A DNA stretch of 64,000 nt from Nissolia schottii (taxonomy: Eukaryota; Streptophyta; Magnoliopsida; Fabales; Fabaceae), in NCBI GenBank assembly GCA_003254905.1, contig QANU01063326.1:62001-126000 (forward strand). Direction: 5' to 3'. The translations under genes were made by a program, and so were the position numbers. Below, one piece after another: positions 23,701-35,420 of this stretch. Numbering within the stretch: the first letter of the stretch is position 1; each line of letters begins with the position of its first letter. Under the pieces are notes generated by a model. It had not been told where the DNA came from. It saw nothing but the letters and a program-made list of their open reading frames with translations, and did no database searches.

Positions 23701-25826
23701 AGCAATTTAATACACAAATGACCAATCGTGTTAGGTGCAATTATGATTGGAATAGCACCATTATGAGCAATGGGGAGGGCGTTTGTTAAATATCTAAACA
23801 AACAAAAAAAAGTTAGGGCACATGTTTATCTTTATCTTTCTTTGTTTTTTAAGGTAGAATCTGGCTAGGATGTGTTTTTATTGTGAAAGCGTGAAGAGGC
23901 GCGGAAACAATATGATATTTTATGGAACAAAATTCATAATCATTGTGATTTGTGGCCTTGATTGATTTCTTAGGTGTCGCCATTGCTTATACAGTTAACA
24001 GTTATATCTAACACAAATATTAATTATCTGGCTTTTCGGGTTGATTTTGAAGGATCAAAGATGAGTATTGTATATGCGGTGGTTAGTTGTCCACCAAACT
24101 CCTTACCTTGTCATCAAATAAAACAGAGCCAGAAAAGTGGCGGTAAGCTAACTCAGAGTCATAGTCACAACACAGATCCGTGATGTCGACGTCTACATAT
24201 TTGTTTTTTTGTCTTGTCAAACTGTTTCCACACAAGTAATTGTAATAATAATAATTGAAAGAAGAAAGAAAAAACGTAACTCGATGATGAAGGACACGCA
24301 CGAAATCTCTGGTCTAATTGAACGGCTCGGAATCGTAACCGATTAATAGTCGGTGCTTCCAAACATCCAATATTAAATTATTGGGGGTCAATTTTACGAT
24401 ATTTCTTGGCAACCTAGGTGAATTATTACTCTAAATGTCTAAATTTTATATAAACCATAGTTTTTTCACTTGATAAACATATAAACCATGCACAAGATCT
24501 GAAGTTACAGAGACTTTTGTTCAGCCATTCTGTTCTAGACCATGGGCCTGACAAATGAAACTGTCATTTGCAGACATGGCCCAAAGATGAAAAACCTTTT
24601 TGAATATTGATGGTAATAAATGTGTAAAAGTCTAGTTACACTTTTCTTGTACGATGTGTAGTTCACACTCAATCTTAAAAAAAAATTGAGGGAGAAATAT
24701 TATTTCAACATAAAAATTGGATATTTTGTAGACATTGTATACATTCTATCCGATAATCTATAAATAAAGGGGATTTTTCTTTTATGGTGTCCAATTTCTT
24801 TTTCTTTTTTATTCTTATGTATTATCTAAACGTTATTGGTAGTTATTTAATCCACCCCATAATTAATTTTTCTCTTCTTTTTTGTTTGTAACTACTTTAG
24901 AAAAAAAAATCTTTAAAAAAAAAAACTTACATTTCATTAAAATCCAAACACCTATGCTTCCATATTAATTTCTTTTTAATTCTACTATCTATTATTTTTC
25001 TTGCTTTCACGTCATTCAATGCTCACTAGTAATAATAATACAATAAAAAGGATATGAGAAAATAACTTCTCCTTAGTGTCCACATTTATTTTTCATTTTT
25101 ATCCTTATAATTACTACCTCAATAACTACCCATTATTTATCACTTTTATCTTTAAGTTATCACTTAAAATAATATTCACCCGAAAAATCATTTGCTTGAT
25201 CGACACCTTGTACCTGATAAGCCCTGCTAGTCCACACTAATAAAGAGGATATTCACGTATAATTGTGATTTTGTGTCCATTTTTTCCCTCTTTTATCTTT
25301 ATATACTTGATAGTCTAAATAATTTTTTTTATAACAGTTTTCAATTTCTATTTGGGACACACTAAGTCCGTGCAACCAATACTAATTTTCTTTTTTTTAT
25401 ACAACCCTTACTAGTTATTATTATTAGTATATTAGTATTGAGTATGTTTATCTCTTTAAACAAGTCAACGAAATGTCTAATTTCGAGGTATAAATCATAT
25501 TTCTCTAGTTGGAGTGAGTAAGAAAAACCTTTAAAAGCAAAAAAATAAAAAACAAGACGAAATCTACTACCGTAATAAGCCAAAATAAAAATGAAACATG
25601 ACAGGCACACTTCCGTTCTGAACAAGTAAAGCAAGGACTAGACAAGGTCAATTATCCTCACCCACCACATTAATACCCAGAAATAGCTAGACACATATTT
25701 TACACTCTTGCCCTTCTCTTCCGGTTCTAAACAGAGTAACAATTGTAAAGATTGAGAAATTAATCAAACGGTGATAATAACATGAATCGATGGAGTAAGG
25801 TAGATCTTAAGAAGAAGAGGAATGGA
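20760..25826. other. Intergenic, no gene recognised
   Basis: AT-rich DNA of about 5 kb with no convincing exon or RNA gene. The 24.76-25.33 kb part carries three related segments with an (A)ATAAAG(G/A)GGAT leader and/or a GTGTCCA(A/C)(A/T)TT block that look like dispersed transposon pieces, possibly Helitron-derived. Confidence 0.5.
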
Positions 25827-26595
25827 TCAACAAGAGCAAGAAGACATGTTGTTGAGCTGAGTAATCTCCAATTGATGACATGAGATGGCATCTATCTCGG
25901 ATCCTCTAAGACTAGCGTTGCTGGCCTTGCCACAGTACTCCAAGGACTTGTTGGAGACAACCCTGTTGATCTCTTCCAGCAAACTGAAGAACGCCGAGTC
26001 CACATTCTCGCCGCTGAGGGCCGATGTCTCGGAGAAGAAGAGCCCCTGATCCTCCGCGAACTCCACCGCGTCCTCCGCCGGGACCACCCTCCGGTCCGCC
26101 AGGTCGCCCTTGTTCCCGATCAGCATGATCGCGACGGAGCGGCCGGCGTGTGCTCTGAGCTCCTCAATCCACCTGGCGACGTGGTCAAAGGACTCCCTCT
26201 TGGTTATGTCGTACACCGCCACCGCCCCTAAGGCTCCTCTGTAGTACGCACTTGTGACTGCCCTGTACCTATAAATAAATAAATAAATTATAATAATGGT
26301 ATTGGTATGACCACTGAGTAGTGAATTGCTGTTACCTCTCTTGGCCAGCAGTGTCCCAGATCTGGGCTTTGATGACTTTGCCGTTAATAGTGAGGGTCCT
26401 AGTCTGGAACTCCACCCCAATGGTGGACTTTGAGTCAAACCTGAACTCGTTCTTGGCAAACCTCGACAGAATCTGGGTCTTCCCGACGGCTGAGTCCCCT
26501 ATCACCACCACCTTAAACACGTAATCTATTCTCATCTCGTTCGCATTCATCTCCCACCGCGCCTTCTGATCAACCCCGCTCATTTCCTCGTTCAT
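25827..26595 (-). CDS. RABA3: RABA3-type small GTPase (Rab11 family)
   Basis: Two exons on the minus strand, 26595-26336 and 26268-25827, joined through Arg-87 (GAG AG|G TAC); 233 aa. The 67-bp intron is very short and consists largely of AAAT repeats. GTP-binding motifs: P-loop GDSAVGKT (33-40), switch I with STIGVEF (57-63), switch [11 protein letters not shown] (80-88), NKGD (139-142) and ETSAL (167-171). The C-terminus SCSC is a double-cysteine geranylgeranylation site. The opening MNEEMSG is characteristic of the RABA3 branch and fixes the start; an in-frame ATG at 26676 lies too close to the TATA box. Rab11-class proteins guide vesicle traffic between trans-Golgi/endosome and plasma membrane or cell plate. 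The third P-loop-side residue pattern and GTP-hydrolysis Gln are intact, so it should be active. Confidence 0.93.
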
Positions 26596-26711
26596 TTTCT
26601 TTGTTCTAACTGGTAAGTAAGAGAAAGCAGTGGCCCCCCGTCCTTCCTTGTCTTGATTTAATGCATGCTTTACCAAATGATGTGTACCAGGACCACACCC
26701 AAATATGATTG

Positions 26712-26719
26712 TTATATAT
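26712..26719 (-). promoter_or_regulatory. TATA box of the RABA3 gene
   Basis: The minus strand reads ATATATAA about 117 bases upstream of the chosen ATG, giving a leader of roughly 85 bases. Confidence 0.5.
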
Positions 26720-29100
26720 GGTGAAACTGTTGGGGGAATACCGCGCTTTTATTTTACTCCAAATTAAAGGGAAGTATTGTTTTTCTGAGCAAGTTTTCAG
26801 ATTCGGTGCTGAAATTGTGTGGGGGGGCACACAGCATGAAAACTCAAAAAATATTTCAGAAAACAAAGCACCGGTTTTTTGTCTCACTCAGTTTCTGTCT
26901 TTTCTGTTACCTTCTGACCGGGTTTATCAGTAGAATTTTTTTCACATTAAAAAAATTATAGCATCACCCTATAAAATGATGTTTAAAAAAAGAAAAAGAA
27001 AACCCTCAAACGACCTCTTATAATGACAAATAGCCGTCTCACAAAAATAAACACTATCTCAGTCCCTCACAATTTTATTAAGACTAGTTTGTTTAAGTGA
27101 TTTGACACTTGTTTTCTTCAAGTAAGGTGAGTTTGAGTCTTGTGGAAGTTAGCATTGAGAGAACCTCTATAGTGAGCTAACTTGACTCGAACTAGATTAA
27201 GTAAAGTCCAATGGATTTCAAATACTAGCAATTTTGAGCTGGACAAGTTATTGAGTATTGTCCACATGAACAAGTTAAACAAATCCACATGCAACCACCA
27301 TGTAGACAACAAATCTTTAATATAAAGGGAATTATTAACCTTTACACCTTCATGTGAAATGCGTGCTCCACATTTTTATTAGTGTTCAAATCCAATATAA
27401 TTAAAACTACTAAACCAATAAAAAAAATCGATTAAAACCGCAAAATTTTGGATCAACTTGGATCTTTAAAAAAAACTATTTGGATTGAATTGTATTTATT
27501 CTTCAAAATCGATTCAATCTACTCTAAACCGAAAATATCATATAATATGATTTTATGTTGTCAAGTTTATTGGCATGACATTTAGACAATAAGCACAAAA
27601 ATGTTGAATTTTTTTTTGCCTTTTATATTTTATAGTTGTATTTATTTAAACTTTAAAAATTATCGTCACATAATATTGTCCTGCTATTTTCTTTTTGACG
27701 ATAAACAAAATTTTATTTATAGGGAAGCTTAACGGTACTCAAAAATTGAAAAAAATACATAAAATCTAATATAAATATGATGCAAAAATACTCCGCATTC
27801 TGAACTAACTCGTTTGTAGCTCTTCTCCATGCTCGAAGACTATCGATGTTTAAGCATCTTTCACATTAGAGACCAACACGTAAAACACTATAGTTTGAAT
27901 AATGTATTACATCTCTTCTAGTCATAAATCTAATCATATTTGTCATTTGTAAGACCTTACAAAAGAAATAACCACAAAATGAATCAACACAACCACAAAG
28001 GGTAAAATAAAAACACTAGATAAGTTGTTCCAAAAAAAAATGACAAATTTGGATATCTATGTTCAAAATATAATAGATTTGAGCCTTGTATTCAATAAAA
28101 GTTTAAGAAATGAAAGAGAAAAAAACGATAAAACGGCCACCAAAGAACAATGATGGAACCCCCTTCTCTAACACTCCCAAACGAAGAAAAAAAGAAAAGA
28201 AGAGAAAGAAAAGAGAAAAATAAGGATTAGAGTTTGTTATATTATTTAGAATAACTCTAAGTTTATACTTTTACTTATGATAATTCTTTTTTGTGATGAT
28301 AATTTTAATTCATCATATAATTTTTATATTTTATTGTTATTCTTATTTAAATATCATTTTATGCTTATAAAATGAGTTTATATATATACACACACACTCA
28401 TTTTATTAACTTAAGTACTTATAGTTAAATCTTTATTTTATTAAAAATTAATTAAACCAATCCAATCCGAATCGCAATAAATTATATTATTTGGATTAGA
28501 TGAATTTTTTCCTCAAAACTAATTTAAATCACACGAACACCGCTAATTTTTATTTTTATTGTGACGTAAAACACCTTCCCTCTTTTAATAATTAATTTAG
28601 AATTGTGGATAAATTTATAATTTACCTTTTATCTACATTAAATACTCGTTTGACTCTTTTCTGACGTAACTAATATTCTATTCTCTAGTATTTATTCATC
28701 TCTTCTTAATTGATTATTATAGTAGTGATTATATTAAATAAATGTATCTAATATTAAATTTGATAGAATATTTTTAAACAATTAGTTCTTCACTTAAAAA
28801 AGTAATGTCTTCTCATATAATGATTTTAAAATCAAAAAATTAAATTAATAAAAGATATAAATAATAATAAATATGGAAAATTAACAAATTACATTAAAAC
28901 ATAAAAATTAATTGATGAAAAGCAATCTATGTATATCATTTCTCATTCTTCATTAGTAATCGGTAAGAAGAGTGCCTTTGTTATTTTTTTTAATCAACAG
29001 GTGGTTTCTAGATAGCCCCACGACCGCTATGAGAGCTTGGTGGCTAAAACTGATCCACTCATTGGAAAAACTATTTAGCTGCTGCTTCTACCACCGCGCG
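26720..29100. other. Intergenic, no gene recognised
   Basis: Promoter side of RABA3 followed by AT-rich DNA. No exon, RNA gene or clearly bounded element was identified. Confidence 0.5.

Positions 29101-29131
<31 letters not shown>
29101..29131. repeat. (CT)n microsatellite in the leader of the ATPD-like gene
   Basis: CT dinucleotides with one TA interruption, ending 17 bases before the ATG at 29148. CT runs in this position are common in plant 5' leaders. Confidence 0.9.
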
Positions 29132-29147
29132 GTCGTTTCCAATTTCC

Positions 29148-29714
29148 ATGGATACATTGTGTAGCACTGTTTCAACCCTCACAGTCCCAACCAATCGTGA
29201 ATTCTATCAGTTCAAGAGAACTCCCCCCTATGCAACCCCCAACCGTCCTCCTCCTCCACACACCCCTTCCATTATTCCCAAATCGGCAAACCCTAATTTC
29301 TCCCACACGTCTTCTTCTTGCACTTCTCTGCCGCTAATCTCTTCCTCCAAGACTAATTCACCTCTCCAACAACAATCTTCTCCAATTCTCCACTCAAAGC
29401 CCGCTACTGGGTACGCTGCAGCTATGGTTGACGTGGCTCAGAGCACCAATTCGCTTCACTCTGTTCACAGGGACGTTCAGAGGCTCTTGAGATTGTTATT
29501 CCTCCTCCATCCAGCAGATGCGGAGGTGAAAGGAGAACGAGCTGTGAGGCACGTGGCGGAGAAGCAGGGAAGGTTTCATAGGCACGTGGTGGCCTTGTTG
29601 AAGGTGCTGCTGAAGAAGAAAAAGCTGGGGATTGTGCAGCAAGTGTTGCAGGAGTTCGAGAGGATCTATCACCAGCTTTGTGGGGAGATGATGATGATGA
29701 ACTCTTTGGGATAG
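29148..29714 (+). CDS. Truncated plastid ATP synthase delta-chain-like protein
   Basis: Single exon, 188 aa. Residues 1 to ~85 are Ser/Thr/Pro-rich with almost no acidic residues, as in a chloroplast transit peptide. From ~86 (TGYAAAMVDVAQSTNSLHSV) it follows the OSCP/delta-type N-terminal helical domain: then HVAEKQGRFHRHVVALLKVL and GIVQQVLQEFERIYHQLCG. In full-length delta chains (about 240-250 aa including transit peptide) a C-terminal domain follows this point; here the frame runs through a (GAT)n stretch encoding MMMM and stops. The helix corresponding to residues around 113-122 is also shortened and altered. It may be a degenerate paralogue that no longer joins CF1 to CF0, or a repurposed protein. 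A plausible poly(A) signal (AATAAA near 29771) follows. Family assignment is good; function uncertain. Confidence 0.7.
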   Translation: MDTLCSTVSTLTVPTNREFYQFKRTPPYATPNRPPPPHTPSIIPKSANPNFSHTSSSCTSLPLISSSKTNSPLQQQSSPILHSKPATGYAAAMVDVAQSTNSLHSVHRDVQRLLRLLFLLHPADAEVKGERAVRHVAEKQGRFHRHVVALLKVLLKKKKLGIVQQVLQEFERIYHQLCGEMMMMNSLG

Positions 29715-29867
29715 CATAGGTTATGTAATTGCAATGGAAGAGCTCTCTACTTTTTGTTTCATTTGAATGTAATAAATGGATTTGATCTCTTTGTTTAAAA
29801 ATGGTGAGCTATGAATGGAAATGTGCAACGAAACTGATCCATGGACAAAAGAAAAACAGATAGATAT

Positions 29868-29939
29868 TCCGTTGCCGGGACTTGAACCCGGGTCTTTCGG
29901 GTGAGAGCCGAACATCCTAACCAACTAGACTACAACGGA
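29868..29939 (-). tRNA. tRNA-Glu (anticodon CTC)
   Basis: 72 bases on the minus strand, from TCCGTTG to CAACGGA, pairing as a perfect 7-bp acceptor stem. D-arm A-box TAGTCTAGTTGGTTAGGA, anticodon loop GCTCTCA with CTC in the middle, and T-arm B-box GGGTTCAAGTCCC. No intron. A T-run for Pol III termination is not obvious immediately downstream. It lies about 150 bases past the ATPD-like gene on the opposite strand. Confidence 0.97.
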
Positions 29940-30683
29940 TTGTTGGTACTTAAAAGTGAAAACAATTCTTCCAAATCATGATTTTCATTTTACAAATTGA
30001 TAAATTAATTATATTTAGTGTTGTGAGTAAATAAGAAAATAATTATTTTTAACTTATATATTACCATTAGATAAAAATATTTATATTTTTTTAAAAAAAT
30101 TTTATAATGTTTATATGTAATAATAATTTATTTATAACTTATTAGACTTAAATATGTTTTTGGTTTCTATAAATATATGTTATTTTGGTTTTATTCCCTC
30201 TAAAAATTTTCCTTTGGTTTTGTTTTTTTTTTTCTACTCCCTATTATTTTAAATTTTAGTCCCTACCAGTCACAATAAAAAAATTGGTAATAAAGTTGTT
30301 TATGCTAATTACTTTAAATATTTCATCCTAAGCGTAAATTATAAATTAATTTTTTTAATGTGGTACTAATTTAAAAAGTTTGTAATAGAAATAAATTACG
30401 CTCCATGCATATATGGGTGTGGAAATAGGCTAGATTACACTAGGTTGTGATCTACACAAATATGACCTGTGTGACATGTGACTTAAAGATTGGCCTATTA
30501 CTCGACATATGCTGCTTTTTTTCAAGTCCCTGAAATAGCTTAAACACCTACTTAAAAAGTCTACTTGAAACAAAACTTTTAAATAGGAAAAAAAATACTC
30601 TTAAATAGGTCAAACTCTATTTTAAAATGGTCACCTATTGCTAAGCCTTTAATACACCAAAAACATAAAAGCCTGCTCCTGAG

Positions 30684-31267
30684 TAGGGATGTACAATAAG
30701 TTGGGTAACCTGCTCACCTCGTTGACTTGACTCGAAGTTATTTTGGGTTGATTGAGTTAAACCATCAGGTCGTCGAGTTGAAACCAATGAACCCAAAGTG
30801 CTTGTGGGGTCAATTGTTGGTTTGGATTACTCCAAAACCGACATAAGATATATATATATATTTATATTTATTAATTTTTAAAAAGTTAGCTAACCCTATT
30901 GTGATGGTTTGATAATCTTGTGATGATTGTGTTGTGATGTGGTGGTTTATGTTATGGTAGGTTAATGTTATGGTGACTTATGTTTTTTGATTGTTGAATT
31001 GATACATATTTTTTATAAAGAAAAATACAATTTTTATAAGGCTCATACACCCCAAAAAAATGTCTAAAAACTCTCAAAATAATGGACAAAAATTTTGAAA
31101 AAAAATCCCGGTTACTCATCAACTCGTTCGACAATCCAATGAACCGATTTAAGATGAGTCACCCCATTCAAAATTATACAACTTGACTCATTCAACTTCT
31201 TGTTGAGTTTTTTGGATGAGTAAGTTTATCTAAAAAATATGACTAAATCGGTTGACATACACCTTTA
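30684..31267. mobile_element. hAT-like non-autonomous element
   Basis: The left end TAGGGATGTACAATAAGTTG and the reverse-complemented right end TAAAGGTGTATGTCAACCG resemble the TAGGGGTGT-type ends of plant hAT elements. It is flanked by 8-bp CTCCTGAG (30676-30683) and CTCTTAAG (31268-31275), 6 of 8 matching, the duplication length expected of hAT. The insert breaks a host repeat in which TAAATAGGTCAAA motifs continue on both sides. No transposase is visible. Confidence 0.55.
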
Positions 31268-32054
31268 CTCTTAAGTAGGTCAAATTTTATTTCTAAAATG
31301 ACAAAAACTATATATATATTTTGTTGTATTTAAAAAATTTTATTAGTTGCAATGAGGTTTGAACATTAAACCTCATTCATTCTACTCCAACCCCAACCCT
31401 CACCCCTAGACTAATCATAGTAGCTTAAATGGCAAAAACTAATTTTAAAACAGCCAAAGTCTATTTTTAAATAGGTCAACACCTATTTCTAAATAGATCA
31501 AAGCCTATTTTTCACAAATAATAAAAATATTAATCATATAATCTAATAATCTATCTCTATACATACATAAATAAATAAAGGATATATTTTTGTAACTAAT
31601 TTTTTGGTGTCTAATTTTTTATTCCAAAATTATCCTTAGATTCCTTATTTTATCCCTTATGCATTATAAGTAGTTACTTCTGTCAATAACTTCTCACATA
31701 AAATAAAATTATCCATCTTCTACAAAAAATAAAAAAAATGTGGCTTGACAAGCACTTTCATGCCTATCAACCTGCTAATAACAATCTAGTTAAAAATAAT
31801 AATAAAATAAAATGATAAATATAAATATGTCAACTGATTGAGATTAGTGAGCATTTTTCTTTTCCTATAACTTGATATTTTTAATTAAAAAAATTGGTCT
31901 AACTTATATGATAAATGAGATAGATCAAATTAGGTCTTAAATGGTTCACGCCAAAGGCTTTAGACGTGATTGCACTTGGTTTTGCTTGCTGTTAAATATA
32001 TTCAAATTGTAATAATCGGTCTAATAAGGTGGAAACATTTCACACTTGCAATAT

Positions 32055-32242
32055 TCTTTTTTTAGGTTGCCTGCCCAGTATCCAAGGCTTTGCCTTGACT
32101 AATCCGGGTTGACCCGGGTCGTGCACCTGGCTATGACGGGTGAGTCTCCCAGTAGGGATAACTGCGTTCACAAGGTCTCGAACTCGGTACCTTGCTTAAG
32201 CGATACCAAGCCGCTTACCACTTGGACCAACCCCCGTTGGTT
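32055..32242 (-). mobile_element. Full-length tRNA-derived SINE with 17-bp target duplication
   Basis: On the minus strand the element opens GGGGGTTGGTCCAAGTGG, with a Pol III A-box-like TGGTCCAAGTGGTAAGCGG and a B box GGTACCGAGTTCGAGACC at 32191-32174. The body then carries GGGAGACTCACCCGTC and GGATACTGGGCAGGCAACC and a short A-rich tail. It is flanked by identical 17-bp duplications TTTCACACTTGCAATAT at 32038-32054 and 32243-32259. Perfect duplications suggest a fairly recent insertion. The truncated relative lies at 4.4 kb. Confidence 0.92.
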
Positions 32243-35200
32243 TTTCACACTTGCAATATGGCAATGCCACAACCAACCCACCGAATGAAAAAAAACATAG
32301 AATATTACTATTAATAAAGGGGATATCTCCCAAATAATCACTTTTCGTACACAATTTTAAAATTTTCATAAGTACTCCTTAAAATTTAGTTTTCATGCAG
32401 CAAGTTTTTTTGATAGCTTCCTTTTCAGTTTTTTTTTTTTATGTAGCCGATATTTTTTCTTTTAAAAACTGTATTTTTTTAAATTAATTATTAAAATTAT
32501 TAATAATTTTACTTCTTTTTTTTTTTACATTTCTATCAATGTTCAGGACTTGATAGACATGACATGATTGTTAATGCTACTAATTTATATATAAAAATGA
32601 TAGAGTTAAATTTGGACAAAAATGTTCCAAATTTTAGAAAAAAAATAAGAAAAAAGAGAAATAAATGAGGAAATTTATAAATTTTCTCATTTATTGAATG
32701 TAGAGAAAAATTATAAATGTAGGGCTAATCATAATATTTTCTCCTCAACAAAATAGAAGAAAAGGGAGATTATTTTCATTTAAAATTATCAAATTATACT
32801 ATCATTCATTCATCTTAATTATAAAGTGCGAACGATCAACAAATTATTCGATGTAGCTACATTATTTTTTCCTTTTGACTTTTCTTTTCAACTAAGAGAA
32901 AGAAAATATTTTTCATTTCCAAACTCTTTAGTTTCTTTTCATCCAAAATATTTGAAAAGAACATGGACTTTATTATTTCATCCATTTTTTTCCCTTCAAT
33001 ATATTTTTCTGTCTTCACTTTTGGTCCAAACAAAAGGATAGAAAACAACCTTAAAATATAATTTCATAAGATACAAGATACAATTAATTATATTAATTTG
33101 TATTAAAATAAAACAAAGAGATAGAGAGCAACCTTGAAATTCAACCTCTCTAAGACTGATTTGATTCTCTCGTGAGGGTTTCTATTTTGATGATCTCATA
33201 CATAGTATAATGTTTAGATTTACTTTATAAAAAAGATGTGTACACGTCCCAACACTATAAATTGATCCCCTAATATAAAACATGCTTATATACAGATAAT
33301 TTTTAAGTAAATAATAAAAATATATCTTATGGTTAGTTCAAATGGTATAATATATTTGTTTTCTTATTACCTTTAAATCTAATGTATTAAATCTAATGTA
33401 TATTTTTCAATAGCTAAATATCGCTATTCATTAAGCTTTGTCATGAACACGTGTTTCTTTCTTGTGAAAAAACAAAAAATATTTTTACCCTAAAATTAAT
33501 TTTAAATTTTTTAATAGACATCAAACATCATTCACTTATCCATTGTATTGTACCTAATTAACTATATAGTTTTTGAAGTTTGTTACACGCACTTAATTAT
33601 TATTATTTTTGTTTAAGTTATGTACTGATGTGCATTTAGTTACCGAAACGACTGTTTTATGGATGCATGATTCCTGCAACGAAAGGTATCAACATCTTTT
33701 ACTTCTAGAATTTATATTTTACAGATTCTTAGAATTGAAAGTAATAAATTATGGAAAAGCAAATATAATGAAATATTACTTCCAACATCCTTTTATTGAA
33801 GTGAGAGATTTTTCCACTGTACTCTTTATTTTTCATATTACCTTTGTAGGGTATCTTTTATGTCGTTGGCAACCAGTTACTCTTTTAATTGTTAGTTGTT
33901 TTGACAATTGTAAAAAAAACCAATTGGATTTAATTGCAATATATTTATAGTATAAAAGATTTTTATACAATCACCTAACCATATATTAACATATTAATAA
34001 ATATAGTTGATTATCTCAATTATTATTTAAAAAATCATTTAAATAAAATAAATTGTTTAAAGATTGTGTAAAGAGTTTTATATCCAATATATTAAAATTA
34101 AACTCAATAATTTAGTGAGACATAAAATTAATATGAAAAATAATGAACAAATTATATTGCTGCAATCCATCTGTTTCTCCACTTTCTGCTATATTGATCT
34201 GCTGGGAAAATGTGACCCACACGTAGGCAAGCGTTAAATAGATCATCGTTAGCAGAGGTGCCAGAAAATCTTACAGCAGTAAAAACAAAATTGTTAATTG
34301 TACTCATTGTATTATCTACCTTATTAATTCACATATTATTTATAATTTGATAAGGTTTCATCAAAGAGCGGAGGCTATTAAAATCTTGTAAATAGAGAGT
34401 GAGTCTTTTTTCAAAAAAAAAATTAAAATGATAAAAGAACATAATTTTAATGATTTGTGGATAATTGTACTAGAAGAGGGGATCAAAGTCTTAATCTTTT
34501 ATTGATTAGAGATGGTTGTTAAGAAGTAGCAGTGTAATGCATAATAAGCTATTGTTAAACTTCAGAGTTTAAGTAAACTCGTGAAAGCTTAATAAACTTG
34601 AATCGTAAACTCATAAGAATTTACATATGTAAAAAATATATGTTATAAGTAATATAATTAGGAATTAAACATGATTAAATTTTGTATTCATAATTGACAT
34701 TGAATAATGTTAACTTTAAAATAAATAAATAAAAAAATATCATAAAATATACCTTAATGCATGACATTTAGTTATGTCATACTTTATTCTGTACATGTAT
34801 TACTTTATAGTTTCATAAAACATAGCGATAAATATATAAAATTAGCTTAGTAAACTCAATAGATATTGTCTAACACACACAAAGTCAACTAAGTATCTAA
34901 AAAAGTTACCAAATTTATATATTTTGAGGTAAACTCGTAGATAGATTTTAACTCGTAAACTTGTTAGTAAAATTAAGAATTTGCTTAAACTCGTACGAGT
35001 TTAACAAAAGTTTTTTACATGAATGTTAACTCATTTTGTGTTATAAAATTCAAAAATGGTTAAAGTGTACGGTTAATTAACATGTAAAGTAAAACTGTAA
35101 CAGTCGGCAGCTGGGAGAGGGAGGGTCAAAGGCAAAGACTTGGCTGGAAAAATCGTCTTAGACTTGGACATGGAAGAAGTCTTCCTCGCCAATTACAACC

Positions 35201-35420
35201 CAGAAAGGAGAATAGAAAAATCACACACACGCATAGACGAAGACATACATAAGTAGTAAGCCATTCAACCCACAATTCTAACAATAACCACCTCTCTCTT
35301 CTTTCATTTCTCTTCTTCAAACTGAATTGCTGACTCCCCCCACTTGCTCCTTCTGCCCCTCCTTTTTCCCGGAAAGCAGGTTCTCAATTTCCATGTTTCC
35401 ACTGTTTCACCCTTCTTCAG

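Noticed and set aside
33609..33950. 113-aa plus-strand ORF
   Set aside because: AT-rich, Phe/Leu/Ile-biased, no domain, no splice or promoter context.
34190..34280. A GC-richer island that might be a small structured RNA
   Set aside because: No convincing snoRNA boxes or stable stem could be identified by reading.
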